Source: a virus
Length of the DNA: 29,490 bases
IMG/VR virus record: IMGVR_UViG_3300032213_002590
Location: 1-29,490 of that record
Reading direction: 5' to 3' (one strand)
The notes beneath the pieces are model-generated. The model worked only from the letters and a program-made list of their open reading frames with translations, was not told the origin of the DNA and did no database searches. Positions 15,963 through 23,417 of the stretch are shown piece after piece; position 1 is the first letter of the stretch, and each line of letters starts with the position of its first letter. The position numbers and the translations under genes are program-made.

Positions 15963-16217
15963 ATGGCACTTGTAACACCAATCGTACCAGCGGAAACAAC
16001 TGCTCCAGCCGTCGAAGCACAGATGGTATTCGTCAATACTACATTTGGAGAAGGCGAGCAATATGCTAACGGTCTTATCAATCTGTTTGATGAGAACGGC
16101 AATCTCGTACAATCATCTACTGTAGGCTACACAGAGGAAGAACTTGCTGACTGGGGTACGGACGATGAGTACGTCCTTACGCTCGGCCTACAGAAACTCG
16201 GTTATCAACCCGTTTAA
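15963..16217 (+). CDS. small hypothetical protein after the spikes, 84 aa
   Basis: An acidic 84-aa protein rich in predicted strands (AQMVFVNTTFGEGEQYANGLINLFDENG is the start of the core, given in part). It follows the two spike genes by 4 bp, where phages often place a fibre chaperone or a small fibre-tip protein. No family was recognised. Confidence 0.7.
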   Translation: MALVTPIVPAETTAPAVEAQMVFVNTTFGEGEQYANGLINLFDENGNLVQSSTVGYTEEELADWGTDDEYVLTLGLQKLGYQPV

Positions 16218-16240
16218 TCACTAATCATAGAGAAGCCCCT

Positions 16241-16738
16241 ATGACTAAAGAACTTTCTTGCACGATCGCGGACGCACAAGCTATCGCTAACGCCTACAAT
16301 GCCTTGTCTCGATATGAGCTACCGTGTGCCACCTCGGTGGCTTTCAACGTTAAGCGTATCGTTGACAAGGTACAAGAGCTTGAGAAGCAGCGTATCGACA
16401 TTCTGATGGATGGATGTAGCCTCACGGAAGACGGCAAGCCCCTTTATCGGGTCTACCAACTTGAGACAAATAGCCCAGTGGATGCAGATGCTCCAGCTAC
16501 AGACGATCTGTCGAGCATCACGATCACTGATGCACAGTATGTAGGCTATGCCTTCGATACTGATGAGATCAGGGAACGCAACGACAAGCGAGTTCGTGAG
16601 TTACTTGAGAAGCCAGTTTATTTCGGTTTGCTGTCTGTCATTACAACGGACGACCTTCAGAGCGTTACGATGCCAGCGCAAATTCTATTTCCCTTGTTGA
16701 GCTACGGTTTGGTCATTGAGCAAGAGCATAATGGATAG
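16241..16738 (+). CDS. hypothetical protein, 165 aa
   Basis: A soluble acidic 165-aa protein: helical N-terminal half (NAYNALSRY, VKRIVDKVQELEKQRIDIL), more strand-like C-terminal half. The leader AGAGAAGCCCCT before the ATG resembles that of the gene at 11056 (GAAGCCCCT). It overlaps the next start by 8 bp. No known motif. Confidence 0.75.
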   Translation: MTKELSCTIADAQAIANAYNALSRYELPCATSVAFNVKRIVDKVQELEKQRIDILMDGCSLTEDGKPLYRVYQLETNSPVDADAPATDDLSSITITDAQYVGYAFDTDEIRERNDKRVRELLEKPVYFGLLSVITTDDLQSVTMPAQILFPLLSYGLVIEQEHNG

Positions 16739-17021
16739 CAATTCTACAGTCTTTGAGCTGTTGTGGTCTCTCGTACAGTCGATCGCTACGGCACTTCCTA
16801 TTGCTGGGGGTATCTACATGGCTTGGGTTAAGCACACCAAGATGATGGTAACGTCCTTTACGGACGTTATTGCTGCTGCCGTTACACGTCGCGACGACTG
16901 GCACGACATTCGTGCGCGTATTGACGTAATCGAGGAACGGCAGCATGAAGATGCGGAAACCCTACGACGTATCGACGAGCGCATTGACGAGATTTACAAA
17001 CTGCTGATCAAGTCCCGATAA
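16731..17021 (+). CDS. single-pass membrane protein with coiled coil, holin candidate
   Basis: A 96-aa protein starting at ATG 16731 (a TTG at 16716 would also be in frame). Residues about 10-33 form one membrane segment (VQSIATALPIAGGIYMAWV), followed by a charged coiled-coil tail (IDVIEERQHEDAETLRRIDERID). This plan occurs in small phage holins and holin-associated proteins. It lies directly upstream of a CHAP hydrolase (stop/start share one base), which favours a lysis role; a spike-base protein is the alternative. Confidence 0.75.
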   Translation: MDSNSTVFELLWSLVQSIATALPIAGGIYMAWVKHTKMMVTSFTDVIAAAVTRRDDWHDIRARIDVIEERQHEDAETLRRIDERIDEIYKLLIKSR

Positions 17022-17608
17022 TGGTTCCTGTTAAGACTATAGAAGAAGTAGCAGCTGAATGGTACGCTCGTAACTGTGTAGAGGAACGAGCTAATCGTGG
17101 AGTATGCGTAGACAAGATTCACGAACTATTCGATCCTAAGTGGATCACAAACAAACGCGCTGAAGCCTGGTGTGCGAAGTTCGTATGGGTTGTCTATGAA
17201 GAGGCTGCACGTCGATCTGGAGTCAAGAATCCACTGCCTCGGACGGCTGGAGCGCGTTTAATGCGCGATATGTCCATCAAAGAAGGTTTACGAGTCGATA
17301 AAAAGCCACAGGATGGTGATGTTTTCTATCGTACATCGGAATCTCCCGGCTCAAGTGGTCACGTTGGTATCGTTACAGATGTAAAGGCTGATGGCATTAC
17401 GACTGTAGAAGGCAACTTGAGCAATCGAGTTGCCTATTACCATTACGATTGGGACAAGATCGAGTCTCCTAAGTGGAACTTCAGCTTCATTCACGCAGCG
17501 GACGATTCACAAAGTGGCAGCGGTACTGTGTTAGCAAGCACAAACGGGCTTCTTGGGCTTGTCTTGATCGGTACTGCTGCCCTTTGGTATTTCAATAGGA
17601 AGAAGTGA
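17021..17608 (+). CDS. CHAP-like peptidoglycan hydrolase with C-terminal membrane anchor
   Basis: A 195-aa protein with a CHAP domain: catalytic Cys in AWCAKFVW (C51), QDGDVFY (97-103), His in GHVGIV (H114) and Glu in TVEGN (E130). After a Ser/Gly linker it ends in a membrane segment (about 173-191) and FNRKK. The C-terminal anchor is the same plan as in the putative virion membrane proteins, so this could be a virion-bound entry enzyme, while the flanking holin-like and Rz-like genes point to lysis. The enzyme fold is well supported; role undecided. Confidence 0.9.
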   Translation: MVPVKTIEEVAAEWYARNCVEERANRGVCVDKIHELFDPKWITNKRAEAWCAKFVWVVYEEAARRSGVKNPLPRTAGARLMRDMSIKEGLRVDKKPQDGDVFYRTSESPGSSGHVGIVTDVKADGITTVEGNLSNRVAYYHYDWDKIESPKWNFSFIHAADDSQSGSGTVLASTNGLLGLVLIGTAALWYFNRKK

Positions 17609-18159
17609 TCGTTACGATGCGTCTAACACAGACACATATTACGATCCTTTTGATGCTTGCCGTATTATTTCTCGGCATTATCCTCGGTCGTTGTAGCACT
17701 GACCTAGGTCACAGAGTCATCGTTGAGGAAAAGACCATACCAGTTCAGGTACGAATCCCTCAGATTGAGATACAAAAGACGGTCGATACAATACGAATCG
17801 TTCACACAAGCCCTGATAGCGTGGCTATCCAGCGGCTTATTGGCGTTCGTGATAGCCTTCGCAAAGAGCTTGCCAAGCGTAATGTCGGGGTTTTATTTGG
17901 TCTCGATACCATCACACGCACCCGTGATACGATCCAAGTGACCTGCGATGAGATAGCTCGTCGGGTTACGGCTCGAATTCGCTTTGGTGTGCGTGATACG
18001 GCAGTCAAATACCTTGATACAACGATGCACCTACCTGCTAAGAGCGCAAAACTGGGGCTTTCAGGTGGTTTCGGAGCTGCAATAGTCCTGGAGAACAACA
18101 TACCAGTGCTGAGACCAGCAATTTTCGTTGGAATAACATATTCTCTTTTCAACTTCTGA
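17605..18159 (+). CDS. N-terminally anchored periplasmic protein (spanin-position candidate)
   Basis: A 184-aa protein (180 aa from the alternative ATG at 17617). GTG 17605 overlaps the upstream stop and has AGGA just before it. One N-terminal membrane segment (TILLMLAVLFLGIILGRC) is followed by strand- and helix-rich sequence with repeated 'RDT' stretches (LDTITRTRDTI, VRDTAVKYLDTT). It occupies the place of an Rz-like i-spanin after a holin/hydrolase pair, but it lacks the long Ala/Glu-rich coiled coil of classical Rz, and no o-spanin lipobox gene was found. Role uncertain. Confidence 0.75.
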   Translation: MIVTMRLTQTHITILLMLAVLFLGIILGRCSTDLGHRVIVEEKTIPVQVRIPQIEIQKTVDTIRIVHTSPDSVAIQRLIGVRDSLRKELAKRNVGVLFGLDTITRTRDTIQVTCDEIARRVTARIRFGVRDTAVKYLDTTMHLPAKSAKLGLSGGFGAAIVLENNIPVLRPAIFVGITYSLFNF

Positions 18160-18166
18160 GATTACA

Positions 18167-18574
18167 ATGCGATATTCTAATACCTATGGCCTAAAAGGAC
18201 TTGGTTACACTACACTAAATGATTGTGGATGTTCTGATACTACACTAAGTGGAATCAATAAGAATATAGATGATGTAGTTGATGCTATCAATGATAAGTA
18301 TGACATTTGGGTCGTTGCAATCGAGCGCAAGGATCATATTATCATTGACAGCCTAGACTTAATGGATGAAAAGCGCAACGTAGGCCTCGAAGAGAAGGTT
18401 ATTAAAAAGGTAATGCGTTATGCTAAAAATCAAAACAAGCAAGTTTTTGTCAATCCTCGAACTCCATTTTTCTACGGCGGTAAGATAAACAGCAGTCGAT
18501 TTTGGAAATCTTTGGGCTTCGTAGATAACAAGTATCGCTTCAAGGATCGTTATACATTCGTGTATATCCCATAA
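18167..18574 (+). CDS. stand-alone GNAT-like protein, degenerate
   Basis: A 135-aa protein that aligns by eye with residues about 558-678 of the giant protein at 19378: LNDC..C..D..LS, then a GNAT-like core (DHIIIDSLDLM, KVIKKVMRYAKNQNKQVFV, FWKSLGFV). The acetyl-CoA-binding loop reads RNVGLE (70-75), whereas the giant protein has RNEGIG; loss of the second Gly suggests that it no longer binds acetyl-CoA in the usual way. The N-terminus carries RYSNTYGLKGLG, close to motifs in the structural proteins. It may be a structural reuse of the fold. Confidence 0.75.
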   Translation: MRYSNTYGLKGLGYTTLNDCGCSDTTLSGINKNIDDVVDAINDKYDIWVVAIERKDHIIIDSLDLMDEKRNVGLEEKVIKKVMRYAKNQNKQVFVNPRTPFFYGGKINSSRFWKSLGFVDNKYRFKDRYTFVYIP

Positions 18575-18611
18575 AAATGAAATCAATCAACTTTCAGAAT
18601 GTGAGGTAACA

Positions 18612-18962
18612 ATGGGCTACGGACGCTCATACGGAATGTCGGGTACGGCTGTACCTGAATGGCAACAGGGTCTGAAGAAGTGCAAAGAGACAATGAGCTG
18701 CACGAAGGGTCGCTGTATGTCGTACGATGGCGCAGTGAACAAATGCACTTGTGTCAAATGCGATTCTGAACTGGTCAATAGGCCTAACTCTGGCATTACT
18801 CCTCGCTACTCCAGTAGCGACAATATGCCTGCGCGTTTTGGCAAGGTGACCGGGGTAAATGGCCTCGGTGAGAGCTTCCTCGAATCCATCGGTAACGTAG
18901 CGAACCTGGCGATCATTGGACTCGCCATCTACGGTGGATTTTGCCTGGCAAAGAAATTGTAA
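18612..18962 (+). CDS. Cys-rich tail-anchored protein with VNGLG motif
   Basis: A 116-aa protein with six cysteines between residues about 24 and 56 (CKETMSCTKGRC, CTCVKC), which could bind zinc or form disulfides. A Ser-rich stretch (PRYSSSDN) and GVNGLG follow. The final membrane segment (VANLAIIGLAIYGGFCLAKKL) again ends in basic residues. GAGG precedes the ATG. Same RYSS + NGLG + anchor plan as the protein at 6968; probably a virion membrane protein. Confidence 0.8.
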   Translation: MGYGRSYGMSGTAVPEWQQGLKKCKETMSCTKGRCMSYDGAVNKCTCVKCDSELVNRPNSGITPRYSSSDNMPARFGKVTGVNGLGESFLESIGNVANLAIIGLAIYGGFCLAKKL

Positions 18963-18968
18963 TGCTTT

Positions 18969-18987
18969 TTATTCACTTTTACAGGAG
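18969..18987 (+). promoter_or_regulatory. shared leader element upstream of the histone-like gene
   Basis: TTATTCACTTTTACAGGAG, 8 bp before the ATG at 18996, with AGGAG as ribosome site. It closely matches the leader of the candidate capsid gene (8616-8634). Confidence 0.5.
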
Positions 18988-18995
18988 CCATAAAC

Positions 18996-19298
18996 ATGGC
19001 TGCAAAGAAGAAGACGGCAAAGCGTATGTCGTCGAAGGCAAAGCGCAGTGCTGCTGCTAAGAAGGCATGGGCAACACGTCGCAGGAATGCCAAGAAGACA
19101 ACAGCTAAGAAGGCTGTAAAGAAGACAGCTCGCAAGGCTACAAAGAAGGCAACACGCAAGTCGGCTGCTAAGAAGGCAGGACGCAAGCCAAAGCCTTCTA
19201 AGGCTTGCTCGGTTGCTGGTCGCAAGCTGGTTCGTACAGGTGCAACGAGCGCAGCTCGTCGCCTTGCTACTAGCAAGCGCAGTGGCGGTTGCAAGTAA
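18996..19298 (+). CDS. histone-H1-like DNA-condensing protein
   Basis: A 100-aa protein made almost only of Lys, Ala, Arg, Thr and Ser (AKKKTAKRMSSK, ARKATKKATRKSAAKK), the composition of bacterial histone-H1-like proteins (HC1/AlgP type). Such proteins coat and compact DNA. Placed last in the structural block, just before a terminator and with a leader like that of the capsid candidate, it is probably a virion core protein that neutralises packaged DNA. The open frame on the opposite strand is a compositional artefact. Confidence 0.88.
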   Translation: MAAKKKTAKRMSSKAKRSAAAKKAWATRRRNAKKTTAKKAVKKTARKATKKATRKSAAKKAGRKPKPSKACSVAGRKLVRTGATSAARRLATSKRSGGCK

Positions 19299-19313
19299 GT
19301 ATCGCTACGGTTT

Positions 19314-19342
19314 AAGGGGGTGTATGTTTACACCCCCTTTTC
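19314..19342 (+). terminator. intrinsic terminator after the histone-like gene
   Basis: A perfect 11-bp stem AAGGGGGTGTA (19314-19324) with TACACCCCCTT (19329-19339), loop TGTT, flanked by TTT on the left and TT on the right. The A/T flanks make it plausible in both directions. It closes the long structural transcription unit. Confidence 0.88.
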
Positions 19343-19377
19343 CTATTTTGTGCCAACGTCAAACACGGTCATAACTG

Positions 19378-22300
19378 ATGAAAAAACAACATCGCAACAA
19401 CATCGACAGTATGCTCATGCGCCTTTGCAAGATCAAGGCTCGCAGTAAGGGGTACTATTCAGATGAGCCACAATACAAATCGTATTGCACCAAGCTATAC
19501 AACGCTACAAAAGAAGGCAAAGGTATAGCTGGTCTGGCTGGTGATGCTAACAATGAAGCCACTGCTGAACGTCTCACCAAGCTCTTCAAGGCCATAGGAT
19601 TCCCCTATCGCGTCGAAGCGTCTGGCAAGTTCCTAGACTTCTATGACCTGAATCCTGATGCAGAAGATCCTATTTTGTTTGACGATGATGCGGAAGACGT
19701 TTTCTACGATCAATTTGGCAAGGTTGTCAACTTTAAGGTATTGATTAGCCAGTTTTACGATCGTGATGAAAAGGTCAAGGCTTATGTAGAAAAGAACTTG
19801 TCTTCTAAGCGTCAAGCAAAAAAGACAGAGCCAAAGATCGAACGCGAAGAAGAAGCAGTTGAGGCTGAAGAAAAGGTCGAGATGCCAAAGCCTGTTCGTA
19901 AGACAGCAAAGGCTAAGGTCGAGAAGGTTGTAGAGCCTACGATCGACCCAAAAGAAACCGAAGATGAACAGGTAGTAGAGGCCAAGCAGATAAAGCCTAG
20001 TAAGAAGACAAAGAAGTTTGACGGTCAACTAGGTGGTCTCAACTACGAAGTTCTAACACGAGATGAGTGGTTGCAAGAATATGAACGTGCAACCGACGGC
20101 TATAAAATGGCAAAACGCGATCGTCAGGTGCTTATATCTCGTATTGAGCAAATGAGCGGTGCGGAGCTTCAGGAAAAATTTGGTGATTCGTTTATCAGTT
20201 CTACTGAAAATTCCTTTTACAGTGGCGATAGAGAATGGGTCGCTAAGTGGGCTTTGCGTATCGAGGAATTAGGTATCGTCACAATTACAAGTGCAAGGCG
20301 ATATTCAGACAATGACTCAACTAAGTTTCCTGAATCCTTCCTAAAAACTAATAGGTGGGAAATCAAATTGTTGCTTGAGCCAAAACAATCTTCTATAACA
20401 AAGTTGCAGTGCGATCACGCATCGCACTTTTTTGGTGATACATTCTTTGGTCAAAAGGTAGAACAACCCTTTTATGGTTGCCAAGAAACTAGTTCGTCAA
20501 CGAAGGAGACACCATCTAAACCAGCTAATCCATATAGCATCTTCGATGTAGCTGTAAATGCTGACGCTTGGAGTGATAAGACTGGTAAGTATGTATGGTA
20601 TTTGCTTACTGTCGAAGACTCTTACCGTATATGGAAGAACGCTGGTGGTGCTTTATATCCTCCTACCAAGGTCGCCGAATCTGATGACATTGGTCAATGG
20701 AATAAACTCAAGGATTTCTTTGGCAGTGAACCATTTGAGGCAACACAAAATAATCGAACATACTACCACTATCCTGTTGTTTTGGCGTTTCTAGGTTCTG
20801 GTACTCTTTATGAAGATACTCCACCTTGTCTATTCGGATTTTCATTTCATGAACTAGACAATGACAGAGTAACTTTCTACGTTCATTCTTATCCATTCGC
20901 CGATTCTTTTGGCGGTAAAAGATTCATTGATAGTGAAAAGCATATACTTAATGACTGCTTGAGTCTTCAATCATTTTTGAGTCACGTTGATATTGACATG
21001 AGTCTTGTGTCACCATGCAAAAAGCGTCGTAAAAGAATGAAAATTGAAGAAAAACTGAACGACTGTACCTCATGTGGTAATGATTCATCACTGAGCGATG
21101 ATCAATCATTTGATGGACTCATCGACCAACTCATTGAGGAGCATGACATTGATCTTGATGTATATGATTATGATGATTACATCATTATCAGTCGTATCGT
21201 TGTACCTAAAAACAAGCGTAATGAAGGTATTGGAACCGAAGTCATTGAGAAAATCCTGGAATACGCTGACGATAATGATAAAGACGTTTTTGTAACTCCT
21301 ACATCTGATTTTGGTGGGAGCATGACACGTCTTACTAAGTTCTACAAGTCTTTTGGCTTTGTACCTAACAAGGGCAAATACAGAGACTTCCGCACTCGTG
21401 AGACCATGATTCGCAAGAATAGTACGCTCGATGATCATACCGAGGATATGCCTACGCTTTTCTCCGGCAGCAATAATGTAGATCTTGGCAAACTTGAAAA
21501 CGATGATCGTCACAAGGCTCCTTATCGTGATGATGAAGGGTTTTTCAGCCCTGCCCACGATGTTTCCAAGGCATTTCCTGGTATCTACTCGATGTCGTTC
21601 TCGAAGGCACTCAGAGAGTATGGCACGGGCAACGATTCAGACCCTATGGCACTACAGATTATCCGTAACATACAGGACAATCCTGATGCTAAGGTGAAAA
21701 TCTATCGCGCAGTCGAGAAGGGTTTGCAGGATAACATCGCAGACTTAAAGCAAGATCGTAAGTACATAAAGCGTAATGGCTCTGTTCCACCTTGGGCAGA
21801 CGTACCTCCTCATTCAGCGGAGGAGTATTCAGCCTTTGTCGATTCACAGATTGACAATCTTGGTTCGGTGGAAGGTGCTACGATCCAGGCGAGTATCAAT
21901 CCAAATGAATGGGTAACGATTACTCGACAGTACGCTGTAGATCATGGCGAGTGTTGTGTTCCCGGTGGATATACGATTTTGACAAAGACAGTAAAGGCTA
22001 AAGACCTTTTTACTGAAGGTAACTCGATCCATGAATGGGGCTACGATCCAGGAAACGATACAGGCCTACGTGATCAATCATTTATGCCTCCGAAAGACGT
22101 ACAAGAGGAAGCAGAACGTGGTCTCGAATGGCGACGTGAGTACAACCGAGGTGGTACTTCTGTAGGTGTTGCGCGAGCAAGAGATTTGTCTAACGGCAAG
22201 TCTGTTAGCTATGATACGGTCAAGCGTATGAAGGCTTACTTTGACAGGCATTCGGTAGATAAGGACGCTCAAGGATTCCGTCAGGGTGAGCCTGGCTATC

Positions 22301-23097
22301 CTAGTGCTGGTCGTATTGCATGGTCTCTTTGGGGTGGTGATGCTGGCTATCGCTGGTCTAAGTCCATCGTAAGCAAGCAAGGTCTCGGAGAAATAGATTC
22401 CAACGATCAACTTTCAGGCAAGGTGCTGGACACCCAAGAAAAAGAGCAAAGCAAAGAGGTTGCACCATTGACGACTCAAGAAGTTATCAATATGGATCCA
22501 CCTCAAACGCTGCCACTGAAGGGTGAGATGCGAGATTTCCTGAGTAACCTATTGGCAAAGTTCAATATGCTGATTTGGGGTGGTGCTGGTAGTGGCAAAT
22601 CGTCATTTGTGCTGCGTTTGGCTAATGAACTTGCTGAAACAAATACAGGTCGCGTTCTTTACTACATGACCGAGGAAAAGGTTTCAAGCGGTCGTCTCAA
22701 GGCACGTATGGACTTGATGAAGGCTTACAGTGATAACGTCAACTTCGACGATCACGGTACTTTCGATCGACTGACTGCTCTGGTCAATACTGGTATGTAT
22801 CGTTATGTGATTGTTGACTCAATCAACATGATCAACGTCGAGCAACAACGTATCGTAGACTTAATGCAGACATTCCCAGAAGTGAGCTGGATTTTCATTG
22901 CACAAGCCACTAAGGGAAAGAATGCCTACGCTGGTATTCAGTCCTTGGCTCATGCTGTAGACACTGAAATTTCAACTGCGAACGATAAAGGTACAGCGGT
23001 AGCGGAATTGAAGAAGCACCGTGACGGTGCGCTTAAGACTCATACGATCTTTGGTAGTACTGGTATGCGCGATCCAGGGTGGCAAGCACAATGGTAA
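19378..23097 (+). CDS. giant polyvalent protein: GNAT + ART-like + phage domain + RadA-like ATPase
   Basis: A 1239-aa multidomain protein. Residues 1-140: unknown, acidic. 140-215: Lys/Glu-rich linker. 215-345 and 380-555: two domains not recognised. 558-680: GNAT acetyltransferase fold with acetyl-CoA loop RNEGIG (614-619) and FYKSFGFV. About 725-895: ADP-ribosyltransferase-like domain (KIYRAVEK, R777; WVTITRQYAVDHG, 846-858; AKDLF...IHEWGYDP, E886). About 926-995: phage domain ARARDLSNG...RHSVDKDAQGF...YPSAGRIAWSLWGGDAG. 1050-1239: RadA/RecA-type ATPase with Walker A GGAGSGKSS (1068-1076), YYMTEEK, Walker B YVIVDSIN (1143-1150) and KKHRDGAL. This is the 'polyvalent protein' plan, thought to be injected with phage DNA to counter host defences. 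The ATPase could alternatively help genome packaging. Confidence 0.88.
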   Translation: MKKQHRNNIDSMLMRLCKIKARSKGYYSDEPQYKSYCTKLYNATKEGKGIAGLAGDANNEATAERLTKLFKAIGFPYRVEASGKFLDFYDLNPDAEDPILFDDDAEDVFYDQFGKVVNFKVLISQFYDRDEKVKAYVEKNLSSKRQAKKTEPKIEREEEAVEAEEKVEMPKPVRKTAKAKVEKVVEPTIDPKETEDEQVVEAKQIKPSKKTKKFDGQLGGLNYEVLTRDEWLQEYERATDGYKMAKRDRQVLISRIEQMSGAELQEKFGDSFISSTENSFYSGDREWVAKWALRIEELGIVTITSARRYSDNDSTKFPESFLKTNRWEIKLLLEPKQSSITKLQCDHASHFFGDTFFGQKVEQPFYGCQETSSSTKETPSKPANPYSIFDVAVNADAWSDKTGKYVWYLLTVEDSYRIWKNAGGALYPPTKVAESDDIGQWNKLKDFFGSEPFEATQNNRTYYHYPVVLAFLGSGTLYEDTPPCLFGFSFHELDNDRVTFYVHSYPFADSFGGKRFIDSEKHILNDCLSLQSFLSHVDIDMSLVSPCKKRRKRMKIEEKLNDCTSCGNDSSLSDDQSFDGLIDQLIEEHDIDLDVYDYDDYIIISRIVVPKNKRNEGIGTEVIEKILEYADDNDKDVFVTPTSDFGGSMTRLTKFYKSFGFVPNKGKYRDFRTRETMIRKNSTLDDHTEDMPTLFSGSNNVDLGKLENDDRHKAPYRDDEGFFSPAHDVSKAFPGIYSMSFSKALREYGTGNDSDPMALQIIRNIQDNPDAKVKIYRAVEKGLQDNIADLKQDRKYIKRNGSVPPWADVPPHSAEEYSAFVDSQIDNLGSVEGATIQASINPNEWVTITRQYAVDHGECCVPGGYTILTKTVKAKDLFTEGNSIHEWGYDPGNDTGLRDQSFMPPKDVQEEAERGLEWRREYNRGGTSVGVARARDLSNGKSVSYDTVKRMKAYFDRHSVDKDAQGFRQGEPGYPSAGRIAWSLWGGDAGYRWSKSIVSKQGLGEIDSNDQLSGKVLDTQEKEQSKEVAPLTTQEVINMDPPQTLPLKGEMRDFLSNLLAKFNMLIWGGAGSGKSSFVLRLANELAETNTGRVLYYMTEEKVSSGRLKARMDLMKAYSDNVNFDDHGTFDRLTALVNTGMYRYVIVDSINMINVEQQRIVDLMQTFPEVSWIFIAQATKGKNAYAGIQSLAHAVDTEISTANDKGTAVAELKKHRDGALKTHTIFGSTGMRDPGWQAQW

Positions 23098-23393
23098 GAA
23101 CTCCATGCGATCCTATTGACTGCTATGAAATTGTAGAGTCGATCGTCTTGTACGCTGGATATGAGCCTGCGTATGACGCAATACAAGTACCTGTTTCAGT
23201 AACACTCATGCCTACAATACATGACGAATGTGAGTGTCCTGGTGAAGAGTTTGCTACGTTGTATGTAACAGACTATTATCGTCCTTGCACCAAGGCTTTT
23301 ACGGTTCCAGTCCGTAGAAGAATCTGTCAGGGTTTAAGACTCGATCCACTAACGTGCGAAGAAGCAGTAGAGGCATTAAAAAGGGGCTTGTAA
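23091..23393 (+). CDS. small protein with the duplicated Cys domain
   Basis: A 100-aa protein starting at ATG 23091, overlapping the giant gene by 7 bp. Residues about 48-100 (CECPGEEFATLYVTDYY...VPVRRRICQG...LTCEEAVEALKRGL) match the Cys domain found twice in the protein at 6968, and the N-terminus (CDPIDCYEIVESI) resembles the domain's closing helix. It therefore looks like one and a half copies of that domain without the membrane anchor. Function unknown; perhaps a soluble partner. Its last codons lie inside the terminator hairpin. Confidence 0.75.
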   Translation: MVRTPCDPIDCYEIVESIVLYAGYEPAYDAIQVPVSVTLMPTIHDECECPGEEFATLYVTDYYRPCTKAFTVPVRRRICQGLRLDPLTCEEAVEALKRGL

Positions 23394-23407
23394 GCCCCTT
23401 TTTTTGT
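23378..23407 (+). terminator. intrinsic terminator overlapping the end of the small Cys-domain gene
   Basis: AAAAAGGGGCTT (23378-23389) pairs with AAGCCCCTTTTT (23392-23403) around a 2-nt GT, followed by more T. The stop codon TAA (23391-23393) is inside the hairpin. The A tract on the left makes it potentially bidirectional. Confidence 0.88.
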
Positions 23408-23417
23408 ATGTTCGAGT

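Noticed and set aside
22500-23097. Terminase-like reading of the C-terminal ATPase of the giant protein
   Set aside because: Motifs (MTEEK, VDSIN, KKHRDG) fit RadA/RecA-type ATPases; no nuclease domain of a large terminase follows.
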